In this document: positions 28,704-37,047 of the stretch, piece after piece | Layout of the letters: each line of letters begins with the position of its first letter | Position numbering within the stretch: position 1 is the first letter of the stretch | From: Anderseniella sp963700895 | GTDB lineage: Bacteria; Pseudomonadota; Alphaproteobacteria; Rhizobiales; Aestuariivirgaceae | Assembly (NCBI GenBank): GCA_963700895.1 | Contig: CAVOZI010000027.1 | Span: 1 to 64,000 of the forward strand | DNA length: 64,000 nucleotides | Direction: 5' to 3' | The notes under the pieces: generated by a model | Told to the model about the DNA's origin: nothing | What the model saw: the letters and a program-made list of their open reading frames with translations, nothing else | Databases searched by the model: none | Program-made: the position numbers and the translations under genes

Positions 28704-29138
28704 GTGAGTAAGATGTCTGGTATCCTTGCAACGGCACGCCACGTGGTTGAAGGCAAGCTGGAATGGCGCACTCCTCGGATTGAGTGCCATTCCATCGCAA
28801 CTATTACGGCAGGGACATCCGGCTCATGCAATGATGCAGGAACGCTGAGCGGTCCTTTAAATAATGGTGGGAATTGCCCAGGCAGTGACATTCGCCTGAA
28901 AAAGGACATCGCGAACGTCGGGAAAGCTACACATGGCCTCAAGCTTTACAGCTTCAGGTACATTGGCGGCGACGAGACATTCGTTGGCGTCATGGCGCAG
29001 GATGTGCTCGACGTGAAACCCGAAGCAGTCGTGACTCGGGCCGATGGTTTTTACACTGTCGATTATGATGCCCTTGGTCTCAAGATGATCTCGATCGACA
29101 AGTGGCGTGCAACCAGCGTCTTCCATGGAACGCGGTGA
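28704..29138 (+). CDS. S74 intramolecular-chaperone domain fragment
   Basis: The core SDIRLKKDIANVGKATHGLK, then YSFRYIGGDETFVGVMAQDV and GFYTVDYDALGLKM is a Peptidase S74 / intramolecular chaperone auto-processing domain. This normally sits at the C-terminus of phage tail fibres or secreted surface proteins, with the catalytic Ser-Asp as seen here. Only about 60 poorly conserved residues precede it, so the body it should trim is missing. The start codon is uncertain. Probably a remnant of a larger surface or phage gene. Confidence 0.65.
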   Translation: MSKMSGILATARHVVEGKLEWRTPRIECHSIATITAGTSGSCNDAGTLSGPLNNGGNCPGSDIRLKKDIANVGKATHGLKLYSFRYIGGDETFVGVMAQDVLDVKPEAVVTRADGFYTVDYDALGLKMISIDKWRATSVFHGTR

Positions 29139-29142
29139 CTTG

Positions 29143-29323
29143 CTCCAGCGCGCATAACCGGTGATCGGCGAAACTACAGCTCGAGCCCTAAAAGAGTCTT
29201 TACGGCAGGGTTGCAATTGCGAGCATTTGACTCGCCTCGCTGGAGCAGTCGCCGAAGCCCAGCCGTCACATGGCGCACAAGCTGCTCGACAAATCGCAAC
29301 CGCAGGGCCAAAACTGGCGCCGC
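29143..29323 (+). promoter_or_regulatory. Conserved leader upstream of the YdcF-ABC-AsnB cassette, copy 1
   Basis: Nearly identical to 61191-61369, including a 58-base core from about 29159 with a single mismatch. It holds the promoter of the cassette and also an open frame with a GTG at 29161 (VIGETTARALKESLRQGCNC). Five of the differences between the copies in this frame are silent third-base changes. Whether it is regulatory, coding or both cannot be decided here. Confidence 0.45.
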
Positions 29324-30100
29324 ATGTCGATATTCCTGGACAAGATCATCCCGCTGTTTGTCTACCCGACGGGCTTCATCGTTGTGTCGGCATTGCTGTG
29401 CCTGCTGTTTCTGGCCTGGAACTGGCGGCGAGCGGCTGTCACCTGCCTGTTGATCGGCACGCTCTATGTCTGGTTATGTGCAACGCCTGTCTTCTCGCGA
29501 TTGCTGGCAGACAGCCTGGAAGGCCGCTATGAGGTCAAAACCGTAGAGCAGTTGCCGCAAGCCGATCTGATCATCATGCTGGGCGGCGCACTGTCGCCGC
29601 CAGGGCGCTGGAACCCCTATGGCGATCTCGAGTCCACTGCAGACCGGATCATCGAGACAGCTCGGCTGTACCGGGCCGGCAAGGCGCCGAAGGTGCTGGT
29701 CAGCGGCGGACAGCTGTTTCCGGTTGCCGACAGCCCCTCGGAGGCCGAGATGGTGCGCGCAATGCTGATCGATTTCGGTGTTCCCGAAGCGGTCATAACC
29801 GTAGAGACCTTGTCTCGCAACACGTATGAGAACGCGATTGGCACTGCCAGGATGCTGCAGCAGCAACCGGGTGCCAGCGTACTGCTGGTTACCTCGGCGT
29901 GGCACATGCAGCGCGCGGTAGCCGCTTTCCGCCGGGCAGGTGTCACCGTTGTACCTGCACCGACAGACTCGTTTCGTGCGCAGCTGGCCGACGGCTTTCC
30001 GTTCGACTACCTGCCGGACGTGGATGCCCTTCGCATTTCAACCATGTGCATCAAGGAATGGATCGGCATGGCCGTCTACAAGCTGCGCGGCTGGGCCTGA
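29324..30100 (+). CDS. YdcF/ElyC-like DUF218 envelope protein, copy 1
   Basis: 259 residues. Two N-terminal membrane segments (IIPLFVYPTGFIVVSALLCL, then AVTCLLIGTLYVWLCATP) precede a DUF218 domain: ADLIIMLGGALSPPGRWNP, APKVLVSGGQLFPVA, SRNTYENAIGTARML and VLLVTSAWHMQRAVAAFR. ElyC/YdcF proteins act in envelope or polysaccharide metabolism. The ATG at 29324 is chosen because the second copy lacks the upstream ATG at 29270. It ends 3 bases before the ABC transporter gene, so it is the first gene of a three-gene operon. Confidence 0.85.
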   Translation: MSIFLDKIIPLFVYPTGFIVVSALLCLLFLAWNWRRAAVTCLLIGTLYVWLCATPVFSRLLADSLEGRYEVKTVEQLPQADLIIMLGGALSPPGRWNPYGDLESTADRIIETARLYRAGKAPKVLVSGGQLFPVADSPSEAEMVRAMLIDFGVPEAVITVETLSRNTYENAIGTARMLQQQPGASVLLVTSAWHMQRAVAAFRRAGVTVVPAPTDSFRAQLADGFPFDYLPDVDALRISTMCIKEWIGMAVYKLRGWA

Positions 30101-30103
30101 TCG

Positions 30104-31894
30104 ATGGGCATGCTTCGGCTCGCCATACGCTACACCCGGGATATCTGGAAATACCGGCCCCGGATCACGATGCTGGCTGTGGCGCTGATGCTGGCCCGCA
30201 GCCTGACCGAAGGGGCAGGGCTCGTACTGATCATTCCCATGCTGGCGCTGATCGGTATCGGCGCAACGCAAACCGGCGAGGCAGGTGAGGCGCTGGGCGC
30301 GCTGCCCGACTGGATCCGGACAATGGTCCAGGGGTTGTCGCTGGAGGCCGTGCTCGGACTGTTCCTCGCTGTTGTAATGGTGCGGGCGCTGATCGGCTAT
30401 GCACAGCAACTGACCGCGGCAAAGCTGCAAACCGGCTATCTCCGGCATGTCAGGGTCAATGCCTATGAGGCGGTCATGGGGGCAAAATGGCCGTATCTCG
30501 CACTGCAGGAGGCATCGCGCATCAACCACACGCTGAGCGTTCATGCAGAGCAGGCGGCCTATGGCATCACGGTGATGACGCGGATCATTTCGGCCGTGCT
30601 ACTGACAGGGGTCAGCGTGGCAATTGCCCTGCTGATCAACCCGAAGCTGACATTGATGGTCATCGGGTTTGCCGGGCTGATTGCCTTGCCGGTTCTGGCG
30701 TTCGACTTCCGGTTATACCGCATGGCCCGGCAGACAACGTCGCAGCTTGAAGCACTCTTTGCGATGTTTGGCCGGCAACTTGGTGACCTGAAGGCCGCCA
30801 GAACCGCGAGTGGCTCAGGCGTGGAGGCCGCACAGTTTGCCGGCATGGCGGACCAGTACCGCGACGGTGCATTTGGCCGTCAGCGGTTGACCGCTTCGAT
30901 CACGCTGTTTCATGAGATTGCCGGGGCCTTGTTGCTCATTGGCCTGGTGTGGCTGGCGGCGGGCCAGGCCGCGACCTTGCAGGTCGGGCCTATTGCGGTC
31001 GCAGTGATCTTCATCCGGCTGTTCCCGGCGCTGAAGGGGCTGCAGTCATCCTTGCGCGACCTGCTGTTCGTGTTGCCGGCATGGGAGCGGGTGTCGGCGA
31101 TGACGGACGAGGCGACCGGGTATCGCGACGAAACAAGCAGCGACGTCAACCTGCCCGCGCCACAGTTTGCCCGGTCGCTGGCGCTGTCCGGCGTGTCGTT
31201 CAGCTATCCCGGCAACGGGGCGGCCGTGCTGGAAGGCATTGATCTCGTGATCAGGCAAGGTACCGCCAACGTGATCCTTGGCCTGTCAGGTGCGGGCAAG
31301 ACAACGCTGCTCGACCTGTTGACCGGCCTGCTCAAGCCGGACCACGGACACGTGCTCATTGATGGCGAGCCATTGGCCGATATGGACCGGGCTGCCTGGT
31401 GCGCGTCGGTGGCCTACGTGGTGCAGGATGCCCAGCTGAACAACGGCACCGTGCGGGAAAACGTGGCCCGGTTCGCCGGTGCTGCCGCCAGTGACGACGA
31501 TGTATGGCGGGCCTTACGGCTGGCAGGTGCCGCAGAGATCGTGCGCAACCTACCTGCCGGACTTGACGAACAGATCGGCGACCGTGGCCAGCGGCTGTCA
31601 CGCGGCCAGCGCCAACGGCTTGCACTGGCGCGCGCCCTAGTTAGCCGGCCCCGGTTGCTGATCCTTGATGAGGCAACCAGCGCGCTCAATCCGCGCGACG
31701 AGGAGATGATTGCCGATAACCTCAGGCAGCTGCGGCCGGACGTGACCATGATCATCGTGGCGCACAAGCTCGGCAGCCTGGGATGGGCTGACAGCTTTCA
31801 CGAACTGCGTGACGGAGTGTTGTATCCGGTGGATGCCGGCACGGCAGGTGCTGGCAGCAGGGCGACGGCTGAAGCAGGGCGACAGGCAGTCTGA
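30104..31894 (+). CDS. ABC exporter (fused permease-ATPase), copy 1
   Basis: 596 residues. Type IV exporter with six transmembrane helices in the first 330 residues and one ATPase domain: Walker A LGLSGAGKTTLLDLL, Q-loop region AYVVQDAQLNNGTVRENV, signature LSRGQRQRLALARAL, Walker B LLILDEATSALN, H-loop MIIVAHKL. No peptidase C39 domain, so it does not cleave a leader. The transported molecule is unknown; MsbA-like glycolipid or modified-peptide export are both possible. Its stop overlaps the start of the next gene (TGATG). About 85-90% identical in protein to 62150-63940. Confidence 0.88.
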   Translation: MGMLRLAIRYTRDIWKYRPRITMLAVALMLARSLTEGAGLVLIIPMLALIGIGATQTGEAGEALGALPDWIRTMVQGLSLEAVLGLFLAVVMVRALIGYAQQLTAAKLQTGYLRHVRVNAYEAVMGAKWPYLALQEASRINHTLSVHAEQAAYGITVMTRIISAVLLTGVSVAIALLINPKLTLMVIGFAGLIALPVLAFDFRLYRMARQTTSQLEALFAMFGRQLGDLKAARTASGSGVEAAQFAGMADQYRDGAFGRQRLTASITLFHEIAGALLLIGLVWLAAGQAATLQVGPIAVAVIFIRLFPALKGLQSSLRDLLFVLPAWERVSAMTDEATGYRDETSSDVNLPAPQFARSLALSGVSFSYPGNGAAVLEGIDLVIRQGTANVILGLSGAGKTTLLDLLTGLLKPDHGHVLIDGEPLADMDRAAWCASVAYVVQDAQLNNGTVRENVARFAGAAASDDDVWRALRLAGAAEIVRNLPAGLDEQIGDRGQRLSRGQRQRLALARALVSRPRLLILDEATSALNPRDEEMIADNLRQLRPDVTMIIVAHKLGSLGWADSFHELRDGVLYPVDAGTAGAGSRATAEAGRQAV

Positions 31895-33861
31895 TGAGCG
31901 GGATCGGTGCCATCGTCTGGCATGACGGGCGCGAAGAGGCTGACCGCGAGCAGGCTGCGCGGTTTGGCCAGGCACTGCGGGTCTATGGCCGTGACCGGCA
32001 GGCGAGCATCTATTCCGGGCCTTGCGTCCTGCTGCATGCGCATTGCGCGCGCACCACCATTCATGACCCCGGCGCCGCGCCTGCCGAGGCTGCCGGCGGC
32101 AGGTACCACCTGGTGTTCGATGGCCGGCTGGACCGGCGCGAAGAACTGCTCGAGCGTGTCGGCGCAGGCCGGGACGGCATGGACTGGAGCGATGCGCGCC
32201 TTGCCGCTGAATGCTGGGCCAGATGGCGCGAAGACGCACCGCGGTACTGGTCTGGCGAGTTTGCCGTGATCGTCTGGGATGCGCAGGAGCGCCAGTTGCA
32301 CTGTGTCCGGGACCAGCTTGGCCAGCGGCCCTTGTCATGGCACCGGCGCAAGGATGGCACGGTCATCGTTGCCAGCGCGCCGATGCCGATGTTCGCCGTG
32401 GACGGGGTTCGGCGTGAAGCCGATGAGCAGAAGATCGCCGACCAGCTGGTCCAGATGTTCAATGACAGCGAGCGCAGCTTCTATCGCGGAATCCAGCGGG
32501 TCAAGGCAGCACAGGTGTTGAGGTTCAGTGGCACGGACCAGCGCAAGACAGTTTACTGGTCGCTGGCAGATGTCGCCTTGCGCAAGCCACCACATGACAT
32601 TGGTCAACTGGCCGAAGAGGGCCTTGCGCTCTTCGACAAGGCGACGGTCCAGTGCTTGCGGGGCAGCGTGCGGCCGGGTGCGTTCATGAGCGGCGGCCTG
32701 GACAGTTCCAGCGTTGCGGTTTCTGCGCTGCAGGCACTGCCCCCGTCACAATCACTGCCAACCTTCACTTCATTGCCCTCGAAAGACTGGGATGGCCGCT
32801 GTCCGCCCGGCACCTACGGCGACGAAAGGCCGTTCGTGGAAGCCATTGCCCGGCTGCACCCCAGGCTCAAGCCGCAGTATATCCGCTCCGAAGGTGTCGG
32901 CATGTTTCATCTGCTTGACGATTTCATCGACCTTGCCGGCGTCGCACCGCGCAACACCATGAATTTCTGCTGGCTGCACGAGATCCGCCAGACGGCTAGC
33001 GAGCAGGGGCTGGACCTGTTGCTCGAGGGGGGCATGGGCAATGCCACCCTGTCCTGGGGCGGGGAAGGAACCTGGCTGGAGTGGCTGCGGCAGGGCCGCC
33101 TGTTGCCGCTCAGCCGCGACATGTTGCGCGTGGCACGCTGGCCGCGTTCGCTTGCGTGGCGGCTCTACAACCAGATGCTGGTGCCGTCGCTGCCGCAACG
33201 TGCAGCCATGTGGGTGCGCAACGCCCGGTCGGGCTTTCCCCGCTGGCCACACTGGTACAATTTCAGTGCCATCAACCCGGCGTTCTTCCGCGAGCTGGAC
33301 ATGCAAAGCCGTCTCGACCGGTTCGGCTGGGACTTCTACGCCACCGGCGACGTAGGGCGTGACCAGAGGCGACATCTGCTGACCGAAGGACCGGCAGAAG
33401 AACGAGGCGAGATTGACCTCGGTTTCCGGGCCCTGCACGGAATAGAGGTTCGCGACCCGTTCTGCGACCTGAAGCTGGTGGAATGGTGTTTCAGCTTGCC
33501 CGACGAAGTCTTCTACGCCGGCGGCAGGCATCGTGGGTTGATCAGGCACATGATGCAGTCCCGTCTGCCGCGCGAGGTGGTGGACAACCGGGCCGTGGGA
33601 CGCCAGATCATCGACTGGCATGCCCGCATGACATGGGATATCGAGCGCATTCGTGAAGAAGTTGCCGCATGCGCGGATGACCCGGACACAGGCCGCTACA
33701 TCGATACCGGCCGTCTCAAGGCACTGCTAGACGATTGGCCGGAAACTGCGCCTCTGGGCCGGATGAAGCGCGATACAACGGCGGCCTTTGCGTCGGTCGC
33801 CATGGCAAGTTCACTCGCGGCTGGCAGGCTTGTGCGCCGCGCCAAGGGGTCCAACCGCTGA
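31894..33861 (+). CDS. Asparagine synthetase-like ATP-dependent amide ligase lacking the glutaminase Cys, copy 1
   Basis: 655 residues. The N-terminal Ntn domain starts MSGIGAIVWHDGR: Cys2, essential for glutaminase activity in AsnB, is Ser here, so free ammonia is probably not produced from glutamine. The synthetase domain has the PP-loop AFMSGGLDSSSVAVSALQ at about residue 265 and LLLEGGMGNATLSWGGEGTW. AsnB homologues without Cys2 include beta-lactam synthetases and lasso-peptide cyclases, which form amide bonds intramolecularly. No lasso leader protease gene is present. The fixed partner genes (exporter, YdcF) suggest modification of an exported product. A second copy starts at 63940. Confidence 0.85.
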   Translation: MSGIGAIVWHDGREEADREQAARFGQALRVYGRDRQASIYSGPCVLLHAHCARTTIHDPGAAPAEAAGGRYHLVFDGRLDRREELLERVGAGRDGMDWSDARLAAECWARWREDAPRYWSGEFAVIVWDAQERQLHCVRDQLGQRPLSWHRRKDGTVIVASAPMPMFAVDGVRREADEQKIADQLVQMFNDSERSFYRGIQRVKAAQVLRFSGTDQRKTVYWSLADVALRKPPHDIGQLAEEGLALFDKATVQCLRGSVRPGAFMSGGLDSSSVAVSALQALPPSQSLPTFTSLPSKDWDGRCPPGTYGDERPFVEAIARLHPRLKPQYIRSEGVGMFHLLDDFIDLAGVAPRNTMNFCWLHEIRQTASEQGLDLLLEGGMGNATLSWGGEGTWLEWLRQGRLLPLSRDMLRVARWPRSLAWRLYNQMLVPSLPQRAAMWVRNARSGFPRWPHWYNFSAINPAFFRELDMQSRLDRFGWDFYATGDVGRDQRRHLLTEGPAEERGEIDLGFRALHGIEVRDPFCDLKLVEWCFSLPDEVFYAGGRHRGLIRHMMQSRLPREVVDNRAVGRQIIDWHARMTWDIERIREEVAACADDPDTGRYIDTGRLKALLDDWPETAPLGRMKRDTTAAFASVAMASSLAAGRLVRRAKGSNR

Positions 33862-34214
33862 TCAACGCCCGCCTTAGGGAGGAGAGTCATGGCTGACTGA
33901 CCCGTGCAGGAATCTACACGGCATCGACGTCAGGCAGCTCCACATCACCTAAGTGTTAGTATGAATGCTGGGATAAGCATGACTGTCCTGACCCGTTGGC
34001 AACTGAATTTGGAACCGTTGGACCCAATCTGTTACTGCGGGACAATGATTGTCAGATGGTCCTGTCGAATCCGATTGGCAATGCCGTAAGTACTGGGCCG
34101 GTTACCACCATGATCTGACTTTGGACATTGTCAATAACACTGGACCAAACTTCGTCAGTACCTTGCTGCAGGTTAAGGCTGAGCGAACGTCAGTTGAACG
34201 GTTTGGATGTCCAG

Positions 34215-34312
34215 GTCGGTCCGCAATGAACTCGAGATCACCGACGTCAATAACTCCCGTCTGGCAAGGGGCTGTTGCAGGTCGACGATATGGGGCGAAG
34301 CTATGCTAGAAT
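34215..34312 (+). pseudogene. Fragment of an rmlA-like gene
   Basis: Reads SVRNELEITDVNNSRLA and, after a shift, LQVDDMGRSYA. This corresponds to SLRGELEITDVNNTYLG and LQVEKMGRGYA in the rmlA gene at 20804-21674. Only about 30 residues remain. Confidence 0.75.
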
Positions 34313-34337
34313 ATCTGGGATTGAAACAGCCCCGTTG

Positions 34338-34690
34338 CACGCGTAGTCGAGCTTTCCTTTGGCAGATCACAACCCATTGTCCGGTCTGCCCGGAATGAGT
34401 CACTGACGCGCAAGTCCGGGTGCAACATGCCCTGTTCATTTTAGAAATGTTCGCAATTAAAAGTTGATTTATGAAAAATAGTACGACTTAAGACTGACAA
34501 GCTGCAAAACAAGATCCTTGCATGGGTTGGAGATTTCACGCGCGACACCCGCCTTGCCGAACCCGCAAGTCTCTTGGCCAACGTCAGCTTCCTTCGATGC
34601 AGATCCGGCACCTCAGGATGACAGGCGACGTGTCCTCCGTATGTGCCTTTGTCAGATCGTCGCTCAGCTGGCCACTATGCAGAGCCACCC
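34338..34690. repeat. Diverged repeat D, copy 2
   Basis: Matches 28161-28530 in the same orientation. It directly follows the rmlA fragment and precedes the dioxygenase operon. Confidence 0.7.
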
Positions 34691-34770
34691 CCTGGCCGTG
34701 ACATTCACTTGCGGTGATCAGCAAGTTCAGTACCTTCTATTCCTATGCCATAATGTCTCGGGAAAAGTGC

Positions 34771-35478
34771 ATGACGTTCAAGGAAGACTTTGAGACGCAC
34801 GGGTTCTGCGGGCCTGTTAACGTACTCGGACTATTTGCCCGTTATCGGTTGATCTTCCACATCAAGTCCAGGTCACTCAGACCGCCGTTGGACTGGTACA
34901 AGGGGCTGGCAGCTGCTGACCCGGTTATTCGCCAGATCGGGTTGCTGCCGCAAATTGTTGACACGGTTCGAGCACTTATAGGGCCGCAAATCGACTTGTG
35001 GGGGGCGAACGTTATTCGTCGCAAGCCGGGGCAAGCCCATCCCTGGCACTGCGATATGGAGAGCTACAATTCCGACGGCGGCTACGCTACCGTGTGGTTG
35101 GGGCTTGAAAAAGTCACTGCTCAAACTTCACCCGTCTTTGTTACGCGAACACATTTGAATCCTAAGCCAGTGCAACAGGTTCTTATGGAGCACGATATTC
35201 AAAGATCCGCACTCAATGATAGCGCAGCGCTCGCGCTTGCCCAGAAGACCGATCCGCAGTGTCAGCTCGCAATGCCTATGGTTCACAATGGACAGGCATT
35301 ATTCTTCGACGGTCGAATTTGGCATGCCACGCACAATACGCAGTCGAGCGGAACCCGGCTTGCACTACTACTGCAATACTGCAGGAGGGGAACGGAAGTC
35401 AGGATGCCTGTTGAACATCAGCACGGATGGCCATTCGAGATGACCGATCGGATCGCGCCTGTGGTTCAGGTTGACTGA
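34771..35478 (+). CDS. Phytanoyl-CoA dioxygenase (PhyH) family protein
   Basis: 235 residues. Fe(II)/2-oxoglutarate oxygenase fold. The iron ligands are visible as His-x-Asp in AHPWHCDMESYN and the distal His in RIWHATHNTQSSGTRLALLL, whose Arg would bind 2-oxoglutarate. The N-terminus FETHGFCGPVNVLG is typical of the family. The ATG at 34771 has a GGGAAAAG ribosome binding site; one at 34753 is in frame too. First gene of a tight operon with a bicupin and two glycosyltransferases, so it probably hydroxylates or oxidises a sugar or lipid moiety of a glycan. Confidence 0.8.
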   Translation: MTFKEDFETHGFCGPVNVLGLFARYRLIFHIKSRSLRPPLDWYKGLAAADPVIRQIGLLPQIVDTVRALIGPQIDLWGANVIRRKPGQAHPWHCDMESYNSDGGYATVWLGLEKVTAQTSPVFVTRTHLNPKPVQQVLMEHDIQRSALNDSAALALAQKTDPQCQLAMPMVHNGQALFFDGRIWHATHNTQSSGTRLALLLQYCRRGTEVRMPVEHQHGWPFEMTDRIAPVVQVD

Positions 35479-35496
35479 CCAGGGAGCCCAAACACC

Positions 35497-36291
35497 ATGA
35501 AAAGAAGACTGTCCAACAGTGCGACAAGTGGTTTTCCATCGTTTGACCGGAAAGAAACCGACGGTTGGCGGCGTTCGGTTCTGTTCCGCGGGTCAACACG
35601 AAACACTGACTGGCTTGGCATTCACATGTCCGAACTGAAGGCAGGCCACGCTCCAGAGCCTGTCGTAAAGCACCAGGAAGAAGAACTCACAATCCTGTTG
35701 AAGGGCACGGTAGTCATCGGGTTCTGTGACAAGCCAGACTCTCCCGAGATAACCAGGGAAGAGGTGTTGAAGCCTGGCACCCTCGTATACCACCCCTCAG
35801 CGCGCTACCATTATCTGGAAAACAGGTCACACGAGCCAGCTACCTATCTGGCGGTCAAGTGGCATGCAAACACCCGAGGCATGTCAACCGAACCTGGCAC
35901 GGGCAAAAGCCGTCTCATCAGCTATGCCGAGGCATCCAGACCAAGGGCTGTAGTTGCTTTCGATTCTGCCACGACCTGGCTCGACAGGCTTGAAGTCCAT
36001 GCAAGCGGGTTGGCTCCTGGCGCTGGCTATAAGTGTCATACAGATGAACATGACGTCGTCATTATCGTTCTGAAGGGCGAGGTCACTTTCGACCAGGTGA
36101 CGTATCCGGCTGGCAGCTGTTTGCTGCATCCGGGAGGATGGAAACACGGCCTGAAAAACTCAGGGACTGAGCCTGCGCACTACCTTGTTGTCGAACTTCA
36201 CGGCAAGCCGGTGCGACATCGTCTGCCAGACATTCCGGAACTGACGCGCGATATGCTCGCCCGCGTTGCCGGAAACCTGAAAACTCAATGA
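35497..36291 (+). CDS. Bicupin protein
   Basis: 264 residues with two cupin domains. Domain 1: KHQEEELTILLKGTVVIGF, with VYHPSARYHYLENRS. Domain 2: GYKCHTDEHDVVIIVLKGEV with LLHPGGWKHGLKNSG; the His-rich positions fit a metal site in both halves. No signal peptide. The gene follows the dioxygenase by 18 bases and overlaps the next gene by four (ATGA). A role in sugar isomerisation or oxidation, or as a sensor for the product, is possible; the substrate is unknown. Confidence 0.75.
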   Translation: MKRRLSNSATSGFPSFDRKETDGWRRSVLFRGSTRNTDWLGIHMSELKAGHAPEPVVKHQEEELTILLKGTVVIGFCDKPDSPEITREEVLKPGTLVYHPSARYHYLENRSHEPATYLAVKWHANTRGMSTEPGTGKSRLISYAEASRPRAVVAFDSATTWLDRLEVHASGLAPGAGYKCHTDEHDVVIIVLKGEVTFDQVTYPAGSCLLHPGGWKHGLKNSGTEPAHYLVVELHGKPVRHRLPDIPELTRDMLARVAGNLKTQ

Positions 36292-37047
36292 AGTCTCGCG
36301 GTATTCTCGACCAGCAGCGGCATGACCAGGTTGAAATTGCCATGTTGGCGACACCTGAAGCCGCCGACTATTCGTGGCTTGGCAAGGCCAGCTGGAGGAA
36401 CTATGCGAAAGCGCATGGCCACGACTTTCTGATTTGCGAGGAAAAGCTTGTGCCAGACATGCACGTGAACTGGTCGAAGATCGAACTGGTTCGACGTCGG
36501 CTTGCTGAAACCGACGCACGAGTTTTGCTTCTCGTTGATGCAGACAGTTTTGTCTTCAGCCCCGAACAATCGCTGGAAAGTCTGTGGCAGCCGGATCGCA
36601 GCATCCTGTTTTCCGATGACGTCAGTTTCCCGCGACCGGGACGTCCACGTGTTGGTCGACGCCATTTGCTCCGGTTGCGCCTGGGTCAACGGAAATTGCC
36701 GAATGCCGGCTTCATGATGATACGGGTTCACGAATACTCTCGAGCAGTTTTTTGACCGATGGCTCGACCTCGCACGTAACGACCTGAGTCAATGGGCTGA
36801 TGTACATCCGCGCAATCAGAATGTCCTGTGGCGCGGCCTCCTGCGTTCAGAAAGGCCGCACATCGGTATTCTGGACAACGAAGTGATCAGGATGACACAT
36901 CACAGCCAAATTCCTCATCTTCAAAGCCTCAAGCCATTCGCCGTTCACTACAAGCACGAAGCAATCGCTGCATCGCAATTGCAGGCGGTCGTACCGGCTC
37001 TTGATGACGCTTTCGACCAGGTTCATCGAGCTGGCGAAGTCCGATGA
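36288..37047 (+). CDS. Glycosyltransferase (GT34-like, DxD), frameshifted
   Basis: About 253 residues after bridging a frameshift or two between 36630 and 36735. N-terminal part VEIAMLATPEAADYSWLGKA, then YAKAHGHDFLICEE; the metal-binding DxD is in ARVLLLVDADSFVF. The second part, in another frame, reads FFDRWLDLARNDLSQWADVH, then NQNVLWRGLL and LKPFAVHYKHEA. This pattern matches galactosyl/mannosyltransferases of the GMA12/MNN10 type, which have an H-x-K near the end. Both gene borders overlap neighbours by four bases (ATGA). Confidence 0.7.

Larger units (their letters stand above)
33862..34752. other. Region of remnants
   Basis: About 890 bases without an intact gene. Contains an rmlA fragment (34215-34312) and repeat D copy 2 (34338-34690). 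The part 33900-34200 shows nothing I recognise. Confidence 0.55.

Noticed and set aside
29324..33861. Lasso-peptide biosynthetic cluster
   Set aside because: AsnB-like ligase and ABC exporter fit, but no PqqD-like/transglutaminase-like B protein and no clear precursor were found near copy 1. Kept only as one possible direction.
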